From an uncultured Lachnospiraceae bacterium (lineage in GTDB: Bacteria > Bacillota > Clostridia > Lachnospirales > Lachnospiraceae), in contig CANQHZ010000001.1 in assembly GCA_947623805.1 (NCBI GenBank), forward strand, positions 18,342-82,341: 64,000 nucleotides of DNA, given 5' to 3'. The position numbers and the translations under genes are program-made. Shown here piece by piece: positions 7,979 to 16,437 of this stretch (its first letter is position 1; each line of letters starts with the position of its first letter). A model generated the notes under the pieces. That model worked only from the letters and a program-made list of their open reading frames with translations, searched no databases and had not been told where the DNA came from.

Positions 7979-10114
7979 ATGTCATTGAAAATAAACTTAG
8001 TTAAAAACCTCTTAAATAAAATAAAAATGAAAATAAAAACTGCTCCTGTTAAAAAAGCCTGTTTCTTTGTCGGCATCCTGCTCTTTCTTTTAATAAAAAT
8101 TAACTCTCTGCTGCAGCCTGTTTGGCTGGGATGGAATAATTACAGCACCATTCAGGGCTTTTATGATGAGCCGAAAAATACAATAGAAACAATTTTTCTT
8201 GGTTCAAGCAGGACAATCACAGCGTTTAATCCAATGGAGCTGTACGATAAGTACGGGATTTGCGCCTATAATATGGGGACAGAATCACAGCCAATTATGG
8301 CATCATATTATCAAATGTTAGAAGCATACAGGCTTCACCCCCAAACCTTAAAAACCGTTGTCCTGGAATGCACGCACCTGATATCTGGAAACGAATCGCT
8401 TGCCATGTACCAAAAGGCAATCGATGCAATGCATTTTCCAACAAAGTATAGGGCGGTCAATGATTATCCAATTGACAATATTCAAAAAAAATATTATTAT
8501 ATCCCGTTTTTTGAATACCACAGCAGATGGTCATCCATGACACGAGCAGATTTTGAAAAAGATAATTACAATGCAAATGACTGGAGCAGGGGCTATCTAT
8601 TTGTATACAAAAGTTTTTTAGATTCAAAGGGCTACAAGGATATTGCTGTCCCATCTTTTGATTTGGATGAAACCGCAGCGCCATCCAAATATAACTCAGA
8701 CGCTTTAAATTATTTTGAGCAAATGACCAGCTTTTGCAGTGAAAAAGGGCTAAAGCTTATATTAGTGTCAACGACAAATAACTGGACATCCGCAAAGCAT
8801 AATGCTATTGCCGCATTAGCAGCACAAAATAATCTTGATTATATCGACTTTAATTTTGGTACGATACCAGAAGAAATAAACTATAATCTCGCCACGGATA
8901 TGTACGAAGATAATCACTCGGGTTACTACGGCGCATACAAGATGACTGATTGGATTGGAAATTATCTTGTTCAGAAATGTGATGCAACAGATATCAGAGG
9001 CAGCAGCCGTTTTTCGCATATGGAAAAACAGCTCGAAGCTTACGAAAATAATATCACAGATATCGTGAAACTAAAGGAAGCGGAAAATATCTGCTATTAT
9101 CTGGAATTGGCAACGAAAAAGAGTGACTGCACTATTATGATAACGGTAAAAGACAGCGCAGTATCCGGATTGTATGATTATTATAAAATGCGCCTTTTCG
9201 CAATAGGTCTTACAGGATTTATAGATTTAGAATATCGTGAACCTTATATTGCTGTAATTGAAAATGGACGCGTAATCTATGAACAGCCAGAATGCGGGAG
9301 TGAAAAAGCGACCAAAAAATTAACATACAGCGGCATACTTGCAAATGGTACTAAATATGTTTTGGAAAGCGGCGGGGCAGATTCTGGAAATATTGCTTCC
9401 TGCAAAATAGCCGGCACTGAATTTTCGCCAAATACACGCGGAATAAACATTGTCGTATATGACAATAATGCAGGTGAAAACCATTCTGGCAATGTAATAG
9501 ACACAGCAGCATTTGATACGCATTTGTCACCCTTCAGAGAAGCTGGATATAAAAATGACCAGCTCGCTCTCGCTGAGGCAGAAGGAATTGACTATGCGGA
9601 TTTATCCTCAGGACTAAAAAAACTCTACCTGTATAATTATCGCCGTGAAAGGATTCTTAAATCTCAGCAGACCGCAAATTTAAAATCCGAAGGCAGACTT
9701 TTAGATTTTCTTAAAACATATTGGAATGATGACAACAGCCTGATTTTTCTCTCCGTTAAAGGGGCGGCGTCTGGCGCTCTTGATGACGCGGCGAGAAAAT
9801 CATTTGCTGATATTAAGCTTGATAAACTCTCAAAAATAGGGGCTGGCGATTCATATGCCGCAGTCATCAGTGAGGGAAATGTAGTATGCGAGCAAAAAAC
9901 TTCAGGACAAAATCCCGCCGCCATAAATTTTTATGGCTCTTTGCTTATAAGCAAGGGAGCTGAAGCGGGTAATACATCATCAATTTTAATCAGTAATGCA
10001 GAACAGTCCCCAAATAAGGACGGCATTAATGTGGTTGTTTATGATACAAGATTAAATATTGTAATAGATAAAGGCAGTTTTAATACGGAAATAAATCCTG
10101 TACAAATGCCATAA
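7979..10114 (+). CDS. SGNH-type envelope protein with ILEI/FAM3-like repeats
   Basis: A 711-residue protein with an N-terminal membrane anchor (residues about 27-43) and an extracellular domain. The SGNH/DltD-like fold is suggested by FLGSSRT (Ser76/Ser77 as nucleophile) and by DNHSG (Asp311/His313). It probably transfers or hydrolyses acyl groups outside the cell, like DltD or AlgX partners of MBOAT enzymes. The C-terminal half holds two related modules (about 371-515 and 575-703), each with a strand GIN(I/V)VVYD followed by VID and an F-D/N-T element. This resembles ILEI/FAM3 domains, which may bind glycans. The start was placed at the ATG preceded by GGGAGG; an upstream TTG at 7958 is the alternative. 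First gene of a five-gene operon. Confidence 0.75.
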   Translation: MSLKINLVKNLLNKIKMKIKTAPVKKACFFVGILLFLLIKINSLLQPVWLGWNNYSTIQGFYDEPKNTIETIFLGSSRTITAFNPMELYDKYGICAYNMGTESQPIMASYYQMLEAYRLHPQTLKTVVLECTHLISGNESLAMYQKAIDAMHFPTKYRAVNDYPIDNIQKKYYYIPFFEYHSRWSSMTRADFEKDNYNANDWSRGYLFVYKSFLDSKGYKDIAVPSFDLDETAAPSKYNSDALNYFEQMTSFCSEKGLKLILVSTTNNWTSAKHNAIAALAAQNNLDYIDFNFGTIPEEINYNLATDMYEDNHSGYYGAYKMTDWIGNYLVQKCDATDIRGSSRFSHMEKQLEAYENNITDIVKLKEAENICYYLELATKKSDCTIMITVKDSAVSGLYDYYKMRLFAIGLTGFIDLEYREPYIAVIENGRVIYEQPECGSEKATKKLTYSGILANGTKYVLESGGADSGNIASCKIAGTEFSPNTRGINIVVYDNNAGENHSGNVIDTAAFDTHLSPFREAGYKNDQLALAEAEGIDYADLSSGLKKLYLYNYRRERILKSQQTANLKSEGRLLDFLKTYWNDDNSLIFLSVKGAASGALDDAARKSFADIKLDKLSKIGAGDSYAAVISEGNVVCEQKTSGQNPAAINFYGSLLISKGAEAGNTSSILISNAEQSPNKDGINVVVYDTRLNIVIDKGSFNTEINPVQMP

Positions 10115-10135
10115 AAAATCGAAGGGAGAAAACAT

Positions 10136-11668
10136 ATGAACCATAGCGTAATCAACTGGCTGGAAATAACTGCAAACCGCTTTCCTGATAAGTTAGCGTT
10201 TTCGGACGCAAGCAAGTGCTATACATGGCATGAGATAAGGAAATCTGCCTTGTTTATAGCATACCATATCCAATCAGCCATTTCTGACAGTAAGCAGGCA
10301 GTTGCCGTATATATGGAAAAGTCTTCGGATATGCTGGCGGTTTATCTTGGCATTGCATACAGCGGTAATTTTTACAGCCCAATAGCAGTCGATATGCCGT
10401 CTGCCCGTGTCGATAAAATACTGCAGACTTTACAGCCTGCCCTTTTTATTACGGCTAAACGGCTTCAAGCCGATATTGGCTGCGGAAAAAAGGTTGAATA
10501 TACTGGAAAGCTGCTGCGCTTTGAAGAAATTGCTGAAGGCTTAGAAGACGAAGGTGAAAAATGTGTGCTTCGCAGAGCAGAAAGCATAATAGATTCTGAC
10601 TTACTTTATGTCCTTTTTACATCAGGCTCTACAGGCGTGCCTAAAGGCGTAGCAATTAGCCACAGAAGCGTTGTTGACTATATTGACTGGGTCACGGAGG
10701 AATTTGGCATTACGGCAAATGATTCATTTGGAAACCAAGCGCCATTTTATTTTGATAACTCAATTTTGGATATATATTCGTCTGTCAAAACAGGGGCATC
10801 ATTATACATAATACCATCCGATTTGTTCGCGCAGCCAGTAAAGCTATTAGAATATTTAAAGGAAAATGCCATCAGTACGATATTTTGGGTTCCATCGGCA
10901 CTCCTTATGGTGTCCAGCCTAAAAGCCTTCAGAAATGTAGATGTATCTGAAACGCTAAAACGCGTACTGTTCTGTGGTGAGGTTATGCCAAATAAGCAGC
11001 TGAACATATGGCGCAAATATCTCCCCGATGCGCTTTACGCAAACCTATACGGTCCTACAGAGATAACAGACGCATGTACTTTTTATATCGTTGACCGACC
11101 CTTTAATGATAACGAACCGCTTCCGATTGGGCATCCAATGCGAAATACAGATATTATAGTGCTGGACGAGAATAACAGACAGGTGCTTGAACCCGATGTG
11201 CCTGGAGAGCTATGCGTACGCGGCACGTCACTATCAGCAGGATATTATAATAATCCCGAAAAGACCTCTGCCGCTTTCGTACAAAATCCGCTGCAGACGG
11301 CATATGAGGAAAAAATATACCGCACTGGCGACATTGTAAAATACAATGATCGGCACGAGCTTATTTATCTTTCCAGAAAAGATTTTCAGATAAAGCACTT
11401 AGGGCATCGGATTGAACTTGGTGAGATTGAGACAGCCGCTTCTTCCCTTGAGGGCATATCTCTTTGCTGCTGCCTGTATGATGAAAAGCACAGCCAAATA
11501 GTATTGTTTATTGACAGCAACTTCACCAAAGACAAAGTCATCACTAAACTAAAACAAATGCTGCCCGGCTATATGCTTCCTGGAAAAGTAATATTCGAAG
11601 CCTCAATGCCGCTCAACGCAAACGGAAAAATAGACCGCGTAAAATTGCGTGAAAAGTACCTGAACTAA
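10136..11668 (+). CDS. DltA-like adenylation enzyme (carrier-protein ligase)
   Basis: A 510-residue stand-alone adenylation (AMP-binding) enzyme that activates an amino or other acid with ATP and loads it onto a carrier protein. Core motifs are complete: A3 LFTSGSTGVPKG, A5 NLYGPTE, A7 YRTGD, A8 GHRIELGEIE and A10 NANGKID with the catalytic Lys. Length and architecture match DltA (about 500), which activates D-alanine, but the substrate here cannot be assigned from sequence alone. The carrier protein is two genes downstream. The gene starts 22 bp after the SGNH gene with GAAGGGAG upstream. Confidence 0.88.
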   Translation: MNHSVINWLEITANRFPDKLAFSDASKCYTWHEIRKSALFIAYHIQSAISDSKQAVAVYMEKSSDMLAVYLGIAYSGNFYSPIAVDMPSARVDKILQTLQPALFITAKRLQADIGCGKKVEYTGKLLRFEEIAEGLEDEGEKCVLRRAESIIDSDLLYVLFTSGSTGVPKGVAISHRSVVDYIDWVTEEFGITANDSFGNQAPFYFDNSILDIYSSVKTGASLYIIPSDLFAQPVKLLEYLKENAISTIFWVPSALLMVSSLKAFRNVDVSETLKRVLFCGEVMPNKQLNIWRKYLPDALYANLYGPTEITDACTFYIVDRPFNDNEPLPIGHPMRNTDIIVLDENNRQVLEPDVPGELCVRGTSLSAGYYNNPEKTSAAFVQNPLQTAYEEKIYRTGDIVKYNDRHELIYLSRKDFQIKHLGHRIELGEIETAASSLEGISLCCCLYDEKHSQIVLFIDSNFTKDKVITKLKQMLPGYMLPGKVIFEASMPLNANGKIDRVKLREKYLN

Positions 11669-11690
11669 ACATAGGAAAGGAGGACATTAA

Positions 11691-12584
11691 TTGAATACAC
11701 GGTTTAATCAAATTGTAGTTATAGGATGCGGAAAGGCTGCCAAGGAAATTTTAAACATTGCCAATGATTTTAAAGGAAAATATAATTATGAACTTATTTT
11801 CATTGAACATGAAATAGCGGCTCTGTCAAATATGCAAAATATCTGCAGGACAAAAGAAATTCAATATGAACAGCTTACAGACAGAAGCATTTTAAGCCAA
11901 CGCCTTCTGGCAATGCATACTCCAACCCTTATTATCAGCGCAGGAAATTATTATATATTTCCAAAATCAGTTATAGAGCAGCAAAATATAGAAATAATTA
12001 ATTTCCATAATGCCCTGCTTCCAAAAATACCCGGCAGGAACGCAACTACTTGGGCGTTGTATCTAAATGAAAAGGTTAGCGGAGCCACATGGCACTATGT
12101 CGTGCCAAACATAGATGCCGGCGCTATTATCGCTCAAAAGGAAGTAGCCATCACTGAGGATATGAGAGCGTGGGAGCTTTCTAAAAAAATCACTGATGCC
12201 GCTATTGAGTTATTTTCCAGTTTTTTCATGCAATTATTGCAAAAACATATTACTGGAACTGTACAGCATGCCGACAAAACCAGAAAAATATATTACTCTC
12301 ACGAAATTCCAGAAAACGGAATATGCTCAATTAATATGCCGCCTGAAAATATATACCGTCTGCTGCGCTCTATGGATTATGGAAAAAATAATGTCTTTCC
12401 GCCAGCAAGAATTATATTATCAGACGGTTCTGCCGCCACAATAAAAAATTATTTTAAAGCGCCAAAAGAACACTGTTTAGATACCCGCTGCATAATGGAT
12501 GACAATAATCAGTTTCTTTATATCGCTTTGTCTGACAAATATGAATTAAGGATTACATTAAAAAACGACAAGGTTCACAATTAA
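11691..12584 (+). CDS. Formyltransferase, possibly acting on carrier-bound aminoacyl
   Basis: A 297-residue protein of the 10-formyltetrahydrofolate-dependent formyltransferase fold (Fmt, ArnA N-domain, NRPS F-domain). The catalytic triad positions are present: Asn104 and His106 in INFHNALLP, and Asp142 in NIDAGAII. Residues about 205-265 resemble the small C-terminal domain of Fmt/ArnA. It starts at TTG with GGAGGA seven bases upstream. It lies between the adenylation enzyme and the carrier protein, so the probable substrate is an amino group on an aminoacyl-S-carrier, as for the gramicidin synthetase F-domain. A nucleotide sugar is an alternative substrate. It is clearly not the housekeeping fmt, which would be near def. 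Confidence 0.82.
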   Translation: MNTRFNQIVVIGCGKAAKEILNIANDFKGKYNYELIFIEHEIAALSNMQNICRTKEIQYEQLTDRSILSQRLLAMHTPTLIISAGNYYIFPKSVIEQQNIEIINFHNALLPKIPGRNATTWALYLNEKVSGATWHYVVPNIDAGAIIAQKEVAITEDMRAWELSKKITDAAIELFSSFFMQLLQKHITGTVQHADKTRKIYYSHEIPENGICSINMPPENIYRLLRSMDYGKNNVFPPARIILSDGSAATIKNYFKAPKEHCLDTRCIMDDNNQFLYIALSDKYELRITLKNDKVHN

Positions 12585-12614
12585 TCAAATAATAATCAAA
12601 GGAGAACTAAAATT

Positions 12615-12845
12615 ATGGAAGAAAAAATTATCAAAATGCTTCAGGAAATAAACGAAGATATCATTGATTACCAAGGCGAAAATATGCTGGCTGATGACTT
12701 GATTGATTCATTTGGCATCATTCAGATCATCGCTAATCTTGAAGATGCGTTTGACATTGAGATTGATGCTGCGGATGTGACCACAGAGAATTTCGGCAAC
12801 AAAAATAAAATTTTCGGCTTTATAAAATCTTTAATCACCGAATAA
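12615..12845 (+). CDS. DltC-like acyl/peptidyl carrier protein
   Basis: A 76-residue acidic four-helix carrier protein. Ser32 in DDLIDSFGII is the site for the 4'-phosphopantetheine arm. The size equals DltC (78) rather than primary-metabolism ACP, and the local DSF motif agrees with DltC-like carriers. It should carry the acyl group made by the adenylation enzyme upstream, be modified by the formyltransferase, and donate to the MBOAT protein encoded 18 bp downstream. RBS AAAGGAGAA lies about eight bases before ATG. Confidence 0.87.
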   Translation: MEEKIIKMLQEINEDIIDYQGENMLADDLIDSFGIIQIIANLEDAFDIEIDAADVTTENFGNKNKIFGFIKSLITE

Positions 12846-12863
12846 CCGCGGGAGAACATACAA

Positions 12864-14435
12864 ATGAATTATATTTCCTTGTCATTTGCAATTTTTTTAA
12901 TATCCTTGCTGACTGTCTATGCCCTAACGCCAAACCAGCATAAATGGAAAGTCCTTCTGCTTTTCAGCATCATATTTTATGCTATGAGCGGATTAGATAA
13001 GCTTTTATTTATTTTAGGTACTTCATTGATCGTAGATGCGGCTGCACTGCGCATGGACAAAATATGGACTGAATTTGACAACGCCTGCGGCGAGGAACAG
13101 CTTCAGGCATCCACAAAGCGTGAACTAAAAAAGAAGTACGCCAAAAGAAGCCGCCAAATACTTTCTATAGCATTATTTTTATGTATTGGCATTCTTTTTT
13201 GGTGCAAATACGGCGTTAAAACAGTATCATTCATCAATCGCACAGCGGGTACGTCTTTAACCGCTAAGATTATTGTCCCTTTAGGAATTTCATACTACAC
13301 ATTTTCGTCCATTGGCTATTTATTAGATGTATATTGGCGCAAAGTATGTCCCAGCAGCAGTTACCCGCGTCTGCTGTTGTGCATGATTTATTTTCCACAC
13401 ATTGCAGAAGGACCTATATCACGATATAATCGGCTGCTTCCTCAGCTTGACACTCTTACATTTCCAAGCTACACACGATTTACATACGGCTTACAGCTTA
13501 TGCTATGGGGCTGCTTTAAAAAAATGGTAATTGCAGACCGTCTCGCTATTTTTGTAAATAATGTCTTTAATGATATTGAAGCCAATGAAGGACTTATTTT
13601 TCCGATTGCGCTTATATTTGGGGCATTTCAAATGTACACAGACTTTTCCGGCTGCATGGACATAGTAACTGGAATATCCGATATTTTAGGAATACAGCTT
13701 GACAAAAATTTCCAGCATCCGTTTTTTTCCCAATCAGCAGCAGAATTTTGGCGCCGCTGGCATATTACGCTCGGTACATGGTTTAAGGATTATGTTTATA
13801 TTCCGATAACCACTAGCTCTTTTATGCGCAGGCTCAGAAAACTATCCTCTAAAAAATTTGGAGATAAAGGAAGTAAATATATGCTGACGACTGTTCCAAC
13901 AATGACAGTCTGGCTGCTAACAGGCATTTGGCACGGGACAGGAAAAAATTATATAGTATGGGGATTATACTGGGGCATTTTGATTGTTAGCGGCGAATTG
14001 CTAAGCGATAAGCTTAATATTCTTTCAGAACGTCTGCACATAAATACAAACCGCATGGAATGGCGCGTGTTTCGTACACTTCGCACATTTACACTATATG
14101 CAATAGGCGGACTAGCGCTTTTCCCAAAAAATCTTGAAGCATCACTGCTGGTTGCTAAGCGGATTTTCTCTACATTTAATATATGGATATTCTGGGATCA
14201 GTCTCTTTACAGCCACGGACTGGATCGCCGTAATTTTATCCTTGCTGTTTTGTCCATCCTGTTCTTACTGCTTGCGGACGCGGCTGCTGAAAGAGTAAAC
14301 GTGCGGGAAAAAATTGCAAAAAGAAATATTGTCATCCGATGGTGCATTTATTATATTGGAATTTTAGCTGTGCTTATTTTTGGGATTTACGGACCAGGAT
14401 ATGACCCGCAGGCATTTGTATACCAACAGTTTTGA
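12864..14435 (+). CDS. MBOAT-family O-acyltransferase, DltB/AlgI-like
   Basis: A 523-residue polytopic membrane protein with about ten or more hydrophobic segments. MBOAT hallmarks include FPHIAEGPISRYN, the re-entrant FWRRWHITLGTWFKDYVYIP and the catalytic His in LTGIWHGTGKNY (about residue 352). Members take an acyl group from a carrier protein inside the cell and pass it across the membrane to a polymer outside. As last gene of the operon it pairs naturally with the upstream carrier and SGNH protein. The length exceeds DltB (about 400) and is closer to AlgI/PatA. It ends 22 bp before the second direct repeat. Confidence 0.9.
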   Translation: MNYISLSFAIFLISLLTVYALTPNQHKWKVLLLFSIIFYAMSGLDKLLFILGTSLIVDAAALRMDKIWTEFDNACGEEQLQASTKRELKKKYAKRSRQILSIALFLCIGILFWCKYGVKTVSFINRTAGTSLTAKIIVPLGISYYTFSSIGYLLDVYWRKVCPSSSYPRLLLCMIYFPHIAEGPISRYNRLLPQLDTLTFPSYTRFTYGLQLMLWGCFKKMVIADRLAIFVNNVFNDIEANEGLIFPIALIFGAFQMYTDFSGCMDIVTGISDILGIQLDKNFQHPFFSQSAAEFWRRWHITLGTWFKDYVYIPITTSSFMRRLRKLSSKKFGDKGSKYMLTTVPTMTVWLLTGIWHGTGKNYIVWGLYWGILIVSGELLSDKLNILSERLHINTNRMEWRVFRTLRTFTLYAIGGLALFPKNLEASLLVAKRIFSTFNIWIFWDQSLYSHGLDRRNFILAVLSILFLLLADAAAERVNVREKIAKRNIVIRWCIYYIGILAVLIFGIYGPGYDPQAFVYQQF

Positions 14436-14457
14436 TAATGCGCATGTCCTGCCAATT

Positions 14458-14570
14458 CAATCTCCATTCTGCTGGCTCTGTACATCTATATTCCCAGACA
14501 GCACTGTAAAGCGCCGTCATTATAATTTACCGATGCCATTATTATACAGAAAAACACTCATATTTACAAT
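14458..14570. repeat. 113-bp direct repeat, copy B
   Basis: This is an ungapped 88 percent match to 7496-7608. It lies right after the MBOAT stop codon and marks the far edge of the island. The 14 substitutions are spread along the element, so the duplication is not recent, or one copy came from a diverged relative. Confidence 0.9.
14541..14569 (-). promoter_or_regulatory. Promoter retained in repeat copy B
   Basis: TTGTAA (14564-14569), 17 bp and TATAAT (14541-14546) are kept exactly as in the trmL promoter. Here they point leftward into the 3' end of the convergent MBOAT gene, so a transcript would be antisense to it. Confidence 0.45.
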
Positions 14571-14589
14571 AACATCAGCATTAAAGCCC

Positions 14590-14618
14590 TTGTTAAATCA
14601 ATTTTGTTTTTATATAAT
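14590..14618 (+). promoter_or_regulatory. Promoter of the AAA/nuclease-fold gene
   Basis: TTGTTA (14590-14595), a 17-bp spacer and TATAAT (14613-14618) stand about 70 bp before the ATG at 14690. Confidence 0.65.
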
Positions 14619-14689
14619 ATAGAAAAACACCTAAACCGCTGCTGGCTAAAATACTGCTGAGCGGCTTTGGAGCATGGAGGTATCTTCCT

Positions 14690-16270
14690 ATGGGAATTTA
14701 TTTAAATCCTAAAAACAGAGGTTTTCAGGAAGCGCTCAATTCTCAAATTTACGTAGATAAAACAGGACTGATTGAATATACAAACTCTTGCCTGAATACA
14801 AAGCAAAAATACATCTGCGTCAGCAGACCGAGACGTTTCGGCAAATCTATGGCACTTGAAATGCTTGCCGCCTACTATAGCTGCGGCTGCGACTCCAAGG
14901 ATTTATTTAACGGACTTAAAATCGCCGGCCAAAAAACTTTTCCAAAATATCTGAATAAATATGACGTGATTTATTTAAATATGCAGCATTTTCTTCTCAG
15001 AACAGATGCCTTTAATATGACGAAATATTTAGAGCAGGCTGTCCTTGAGGAGCTGCATGAAACCTATGGAAGCCTGTTTTCTGAGCAGACTGTTATTTTA
15101 GCTGAGGCGCTCGAAAAAATCTATGCAAAAGCTGATAAACAGTTTATCTTTCTGATTGACGAATGGGACTGCGTAATGCGTGAGCGCCAGGAATCCGAGG
15201 CTCTGCAAAAGCAATACCTTGATTTCCTGCGCAGCCTTTTAAAGGATCAGCCATACGTGGCGCTTGCCTATATGACAGGTATTTTGCCTATAAAAAAATA
15301 TGGACAGCATTCCGCATTGAATATGTTCGGCGAACATTCAATGACTGGACAGTATGATTTAGAGGAATACACGGGGTTTACTCAAGATGAAGTAAAGGCA
15401 TTATGCCGGAGATTTGACATGGACTATGTCGAGACAAGCAGCTGGTATGACGGCTATATGTTCAAAAATTTCCAACACATTTACAATCCGCGCTCTGTAG
15501 TGTCCGCTATGAGCTTTAAGAATTTTTCAAGCTATTGGGCTTCCACTGAAACGTATGATGCGCTAAAAATATATATTGACATGGATTTTGACGGTCTAAG
15601 AGGCGCTATAATACAGATGCTAAGCGGCGAGCGCGTTAAAGTCAACACATTGAGTTTTCAAAATGATATGCATAGCTTTAATGTGAAAGACGATGTTTTG
15701 ACTTTGCTTATTCATCTGGGCTACCTTGGATATGACGCACAGACAGAGGAGACCTTTATTCCCAACAAAGAAATAATCAGAGAATTTGAAAACGCCATGA
15801 GCGTCGGGGGCTGGTCTGATGTTATGCAAATTCTTAAAGCCTCTGAAAAGCTGCTGTCAGATACATTAAGCGGCAATGAAAATGAAGTCGCCGAAGCGCT
15901 TGATAAGGCACATACGGAGGCAGCGTCAATTTTGACATACAATGATGAAAATTCTTTGAGCTGTGCCATAGGGCTTGCATATTACAGCGCGCGGAAGGAT
16001 TACAGGCTTATACGGGAATTTCCCGCAGGCAAAGGCTTTGCGGATATCATATTCCTGCCCCTTCCGCACTCGTCAAAACCGGCGTTAATTGTGGAATTAA
16101 AATATGACGAATCCGCTGACACAGCCATACAGCAGATAAAAGGCAGACAGTATACGCAGGCGCTCGAAAACTATAGTGGCGAAATTCTTCTCGTCGCAAT
16201 CAGCTATAGCAAGGCTGATAAAAATAAGCGCCATAGCTGTATTATTGAAAAAATTAAGTTAGATAGATAA
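14690..16270 (+). CDS. AAA-ATPase-like protein with PD-(D/E)XK domain
   Basis: A 526-residue protein of the widespread AAA-ATPase-like (PF09820) plus DUF1703 PD-(D/E)XK nuclease-fold family. The N-terminal NRGFQEAL..YVDKTGLIEY and Walker A SRPRRFGKS (about residue 45-53) are diagnostic, Walker B is FLIDEWD (about 160), and the C-terminal domain shows the nuclease-like core EFPAGKGFADII...LIVELKYD. Such genes are present in many copies in gut Clostridia, and their role is unknown (defence or mobile-element associated functions are proposed). It has its own promoter and GGAGG eight bases before ATG, and lies just outside the direct-repeat boundary. Confidence 0.85.
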   Translation: MGIYLNPKNRGFQEALNSQIYVDKTGLIEYTNSCLNTKQKYICVSRPRRFGKSMALEMLAAYYSCGCDSKDLFNGLKIAGQKTFPKYLNKYDVIYLNMQHFLLRTDAFNMTKYLEQAVLEELHETYGSLFSEQTVILAEALEKIYAKADKQFIFLIDEWDCVMRERQESEALQKQYLDFLRSLLKDQPYVALAYMTGILPIKKYGQHSALNMFGEHSMTGQYDLEEYTGFTQDEVKALCRRFDMDYVETSSWYDGYMFKNFQHIYNPRSVVSAMSFKNFSSYWASTETYDALKIYIDMDFDGLRGAIIQMLSGERVKVNTLSFQNDMHSFNVKDDVLTLLIHLGYLGYDAQTEETFIPNKEIIREFENAMSVGGWSDVMQILKASEKLLSDTLSGNENEVAEALDKAHTEAASILTYNDENSLSCAIGLAYYSARKDYRLIREFPAGKGFADIIFLPLPHSSKPALIVELKYDESADTAIQQIKGRQYTQALENYSGEILLVAISYSKADKNKRHSCIIEKIKLDR

Positions 16271-16280
16271 ATGCAACTGC

Positions 16281-16330
16281 CACTTGTCAAATAAACCAGT
16301 GCGGGACCGTCGCACTAGGGAATACAAGTG
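16281..16330. other. Nested inverted repeats between convergent genes
   Basis: An outer pair CACTTGT (16281-16287) / ACAAGTG (16324-16330) encloses AGTGCG (16298-16303) / CGCACT (16311-16316). There is no U-tract, so this is only a candidate RNA structure or processing hairpin in the 167-bp interval before the convergent aminotransferase gene. Nothing else is seen in that interval. Confidence 0.3.
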
Positions 16331-16437
16331 CAAGATATAGCATCACTTAATTTAGTCACAATATCATATCCTGCACAATTAATCCTTATTACGACAGCCC
16401 CGCATTTCACTTCAAAAAATATTTTCCCACGCCGCTT

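Noticed and set aside
11691..12584. Housekeeping methionyl-tRNA formyltransferase
   Set aside because: It sits in an adenylation/carrier/MBOAT operon, without def or other translation genes, and has diverged C-terminal sequence.
7958..14435. Canonical dltABCD (teichoic acid D-alanylation) operon
   Set aside because: Gene order differs, an extra formyltransferase is present, the MBOAT and SGNH proteins are longer than DltB and DltD, and the amino acid substrate is not evident.
14380..14622. Short frame spanning the end of the MBOAT gene and the second direct repeat
   Set aside because: It overlaps a clear gene, has no RBS, and crosses the repeat without conserved coding.
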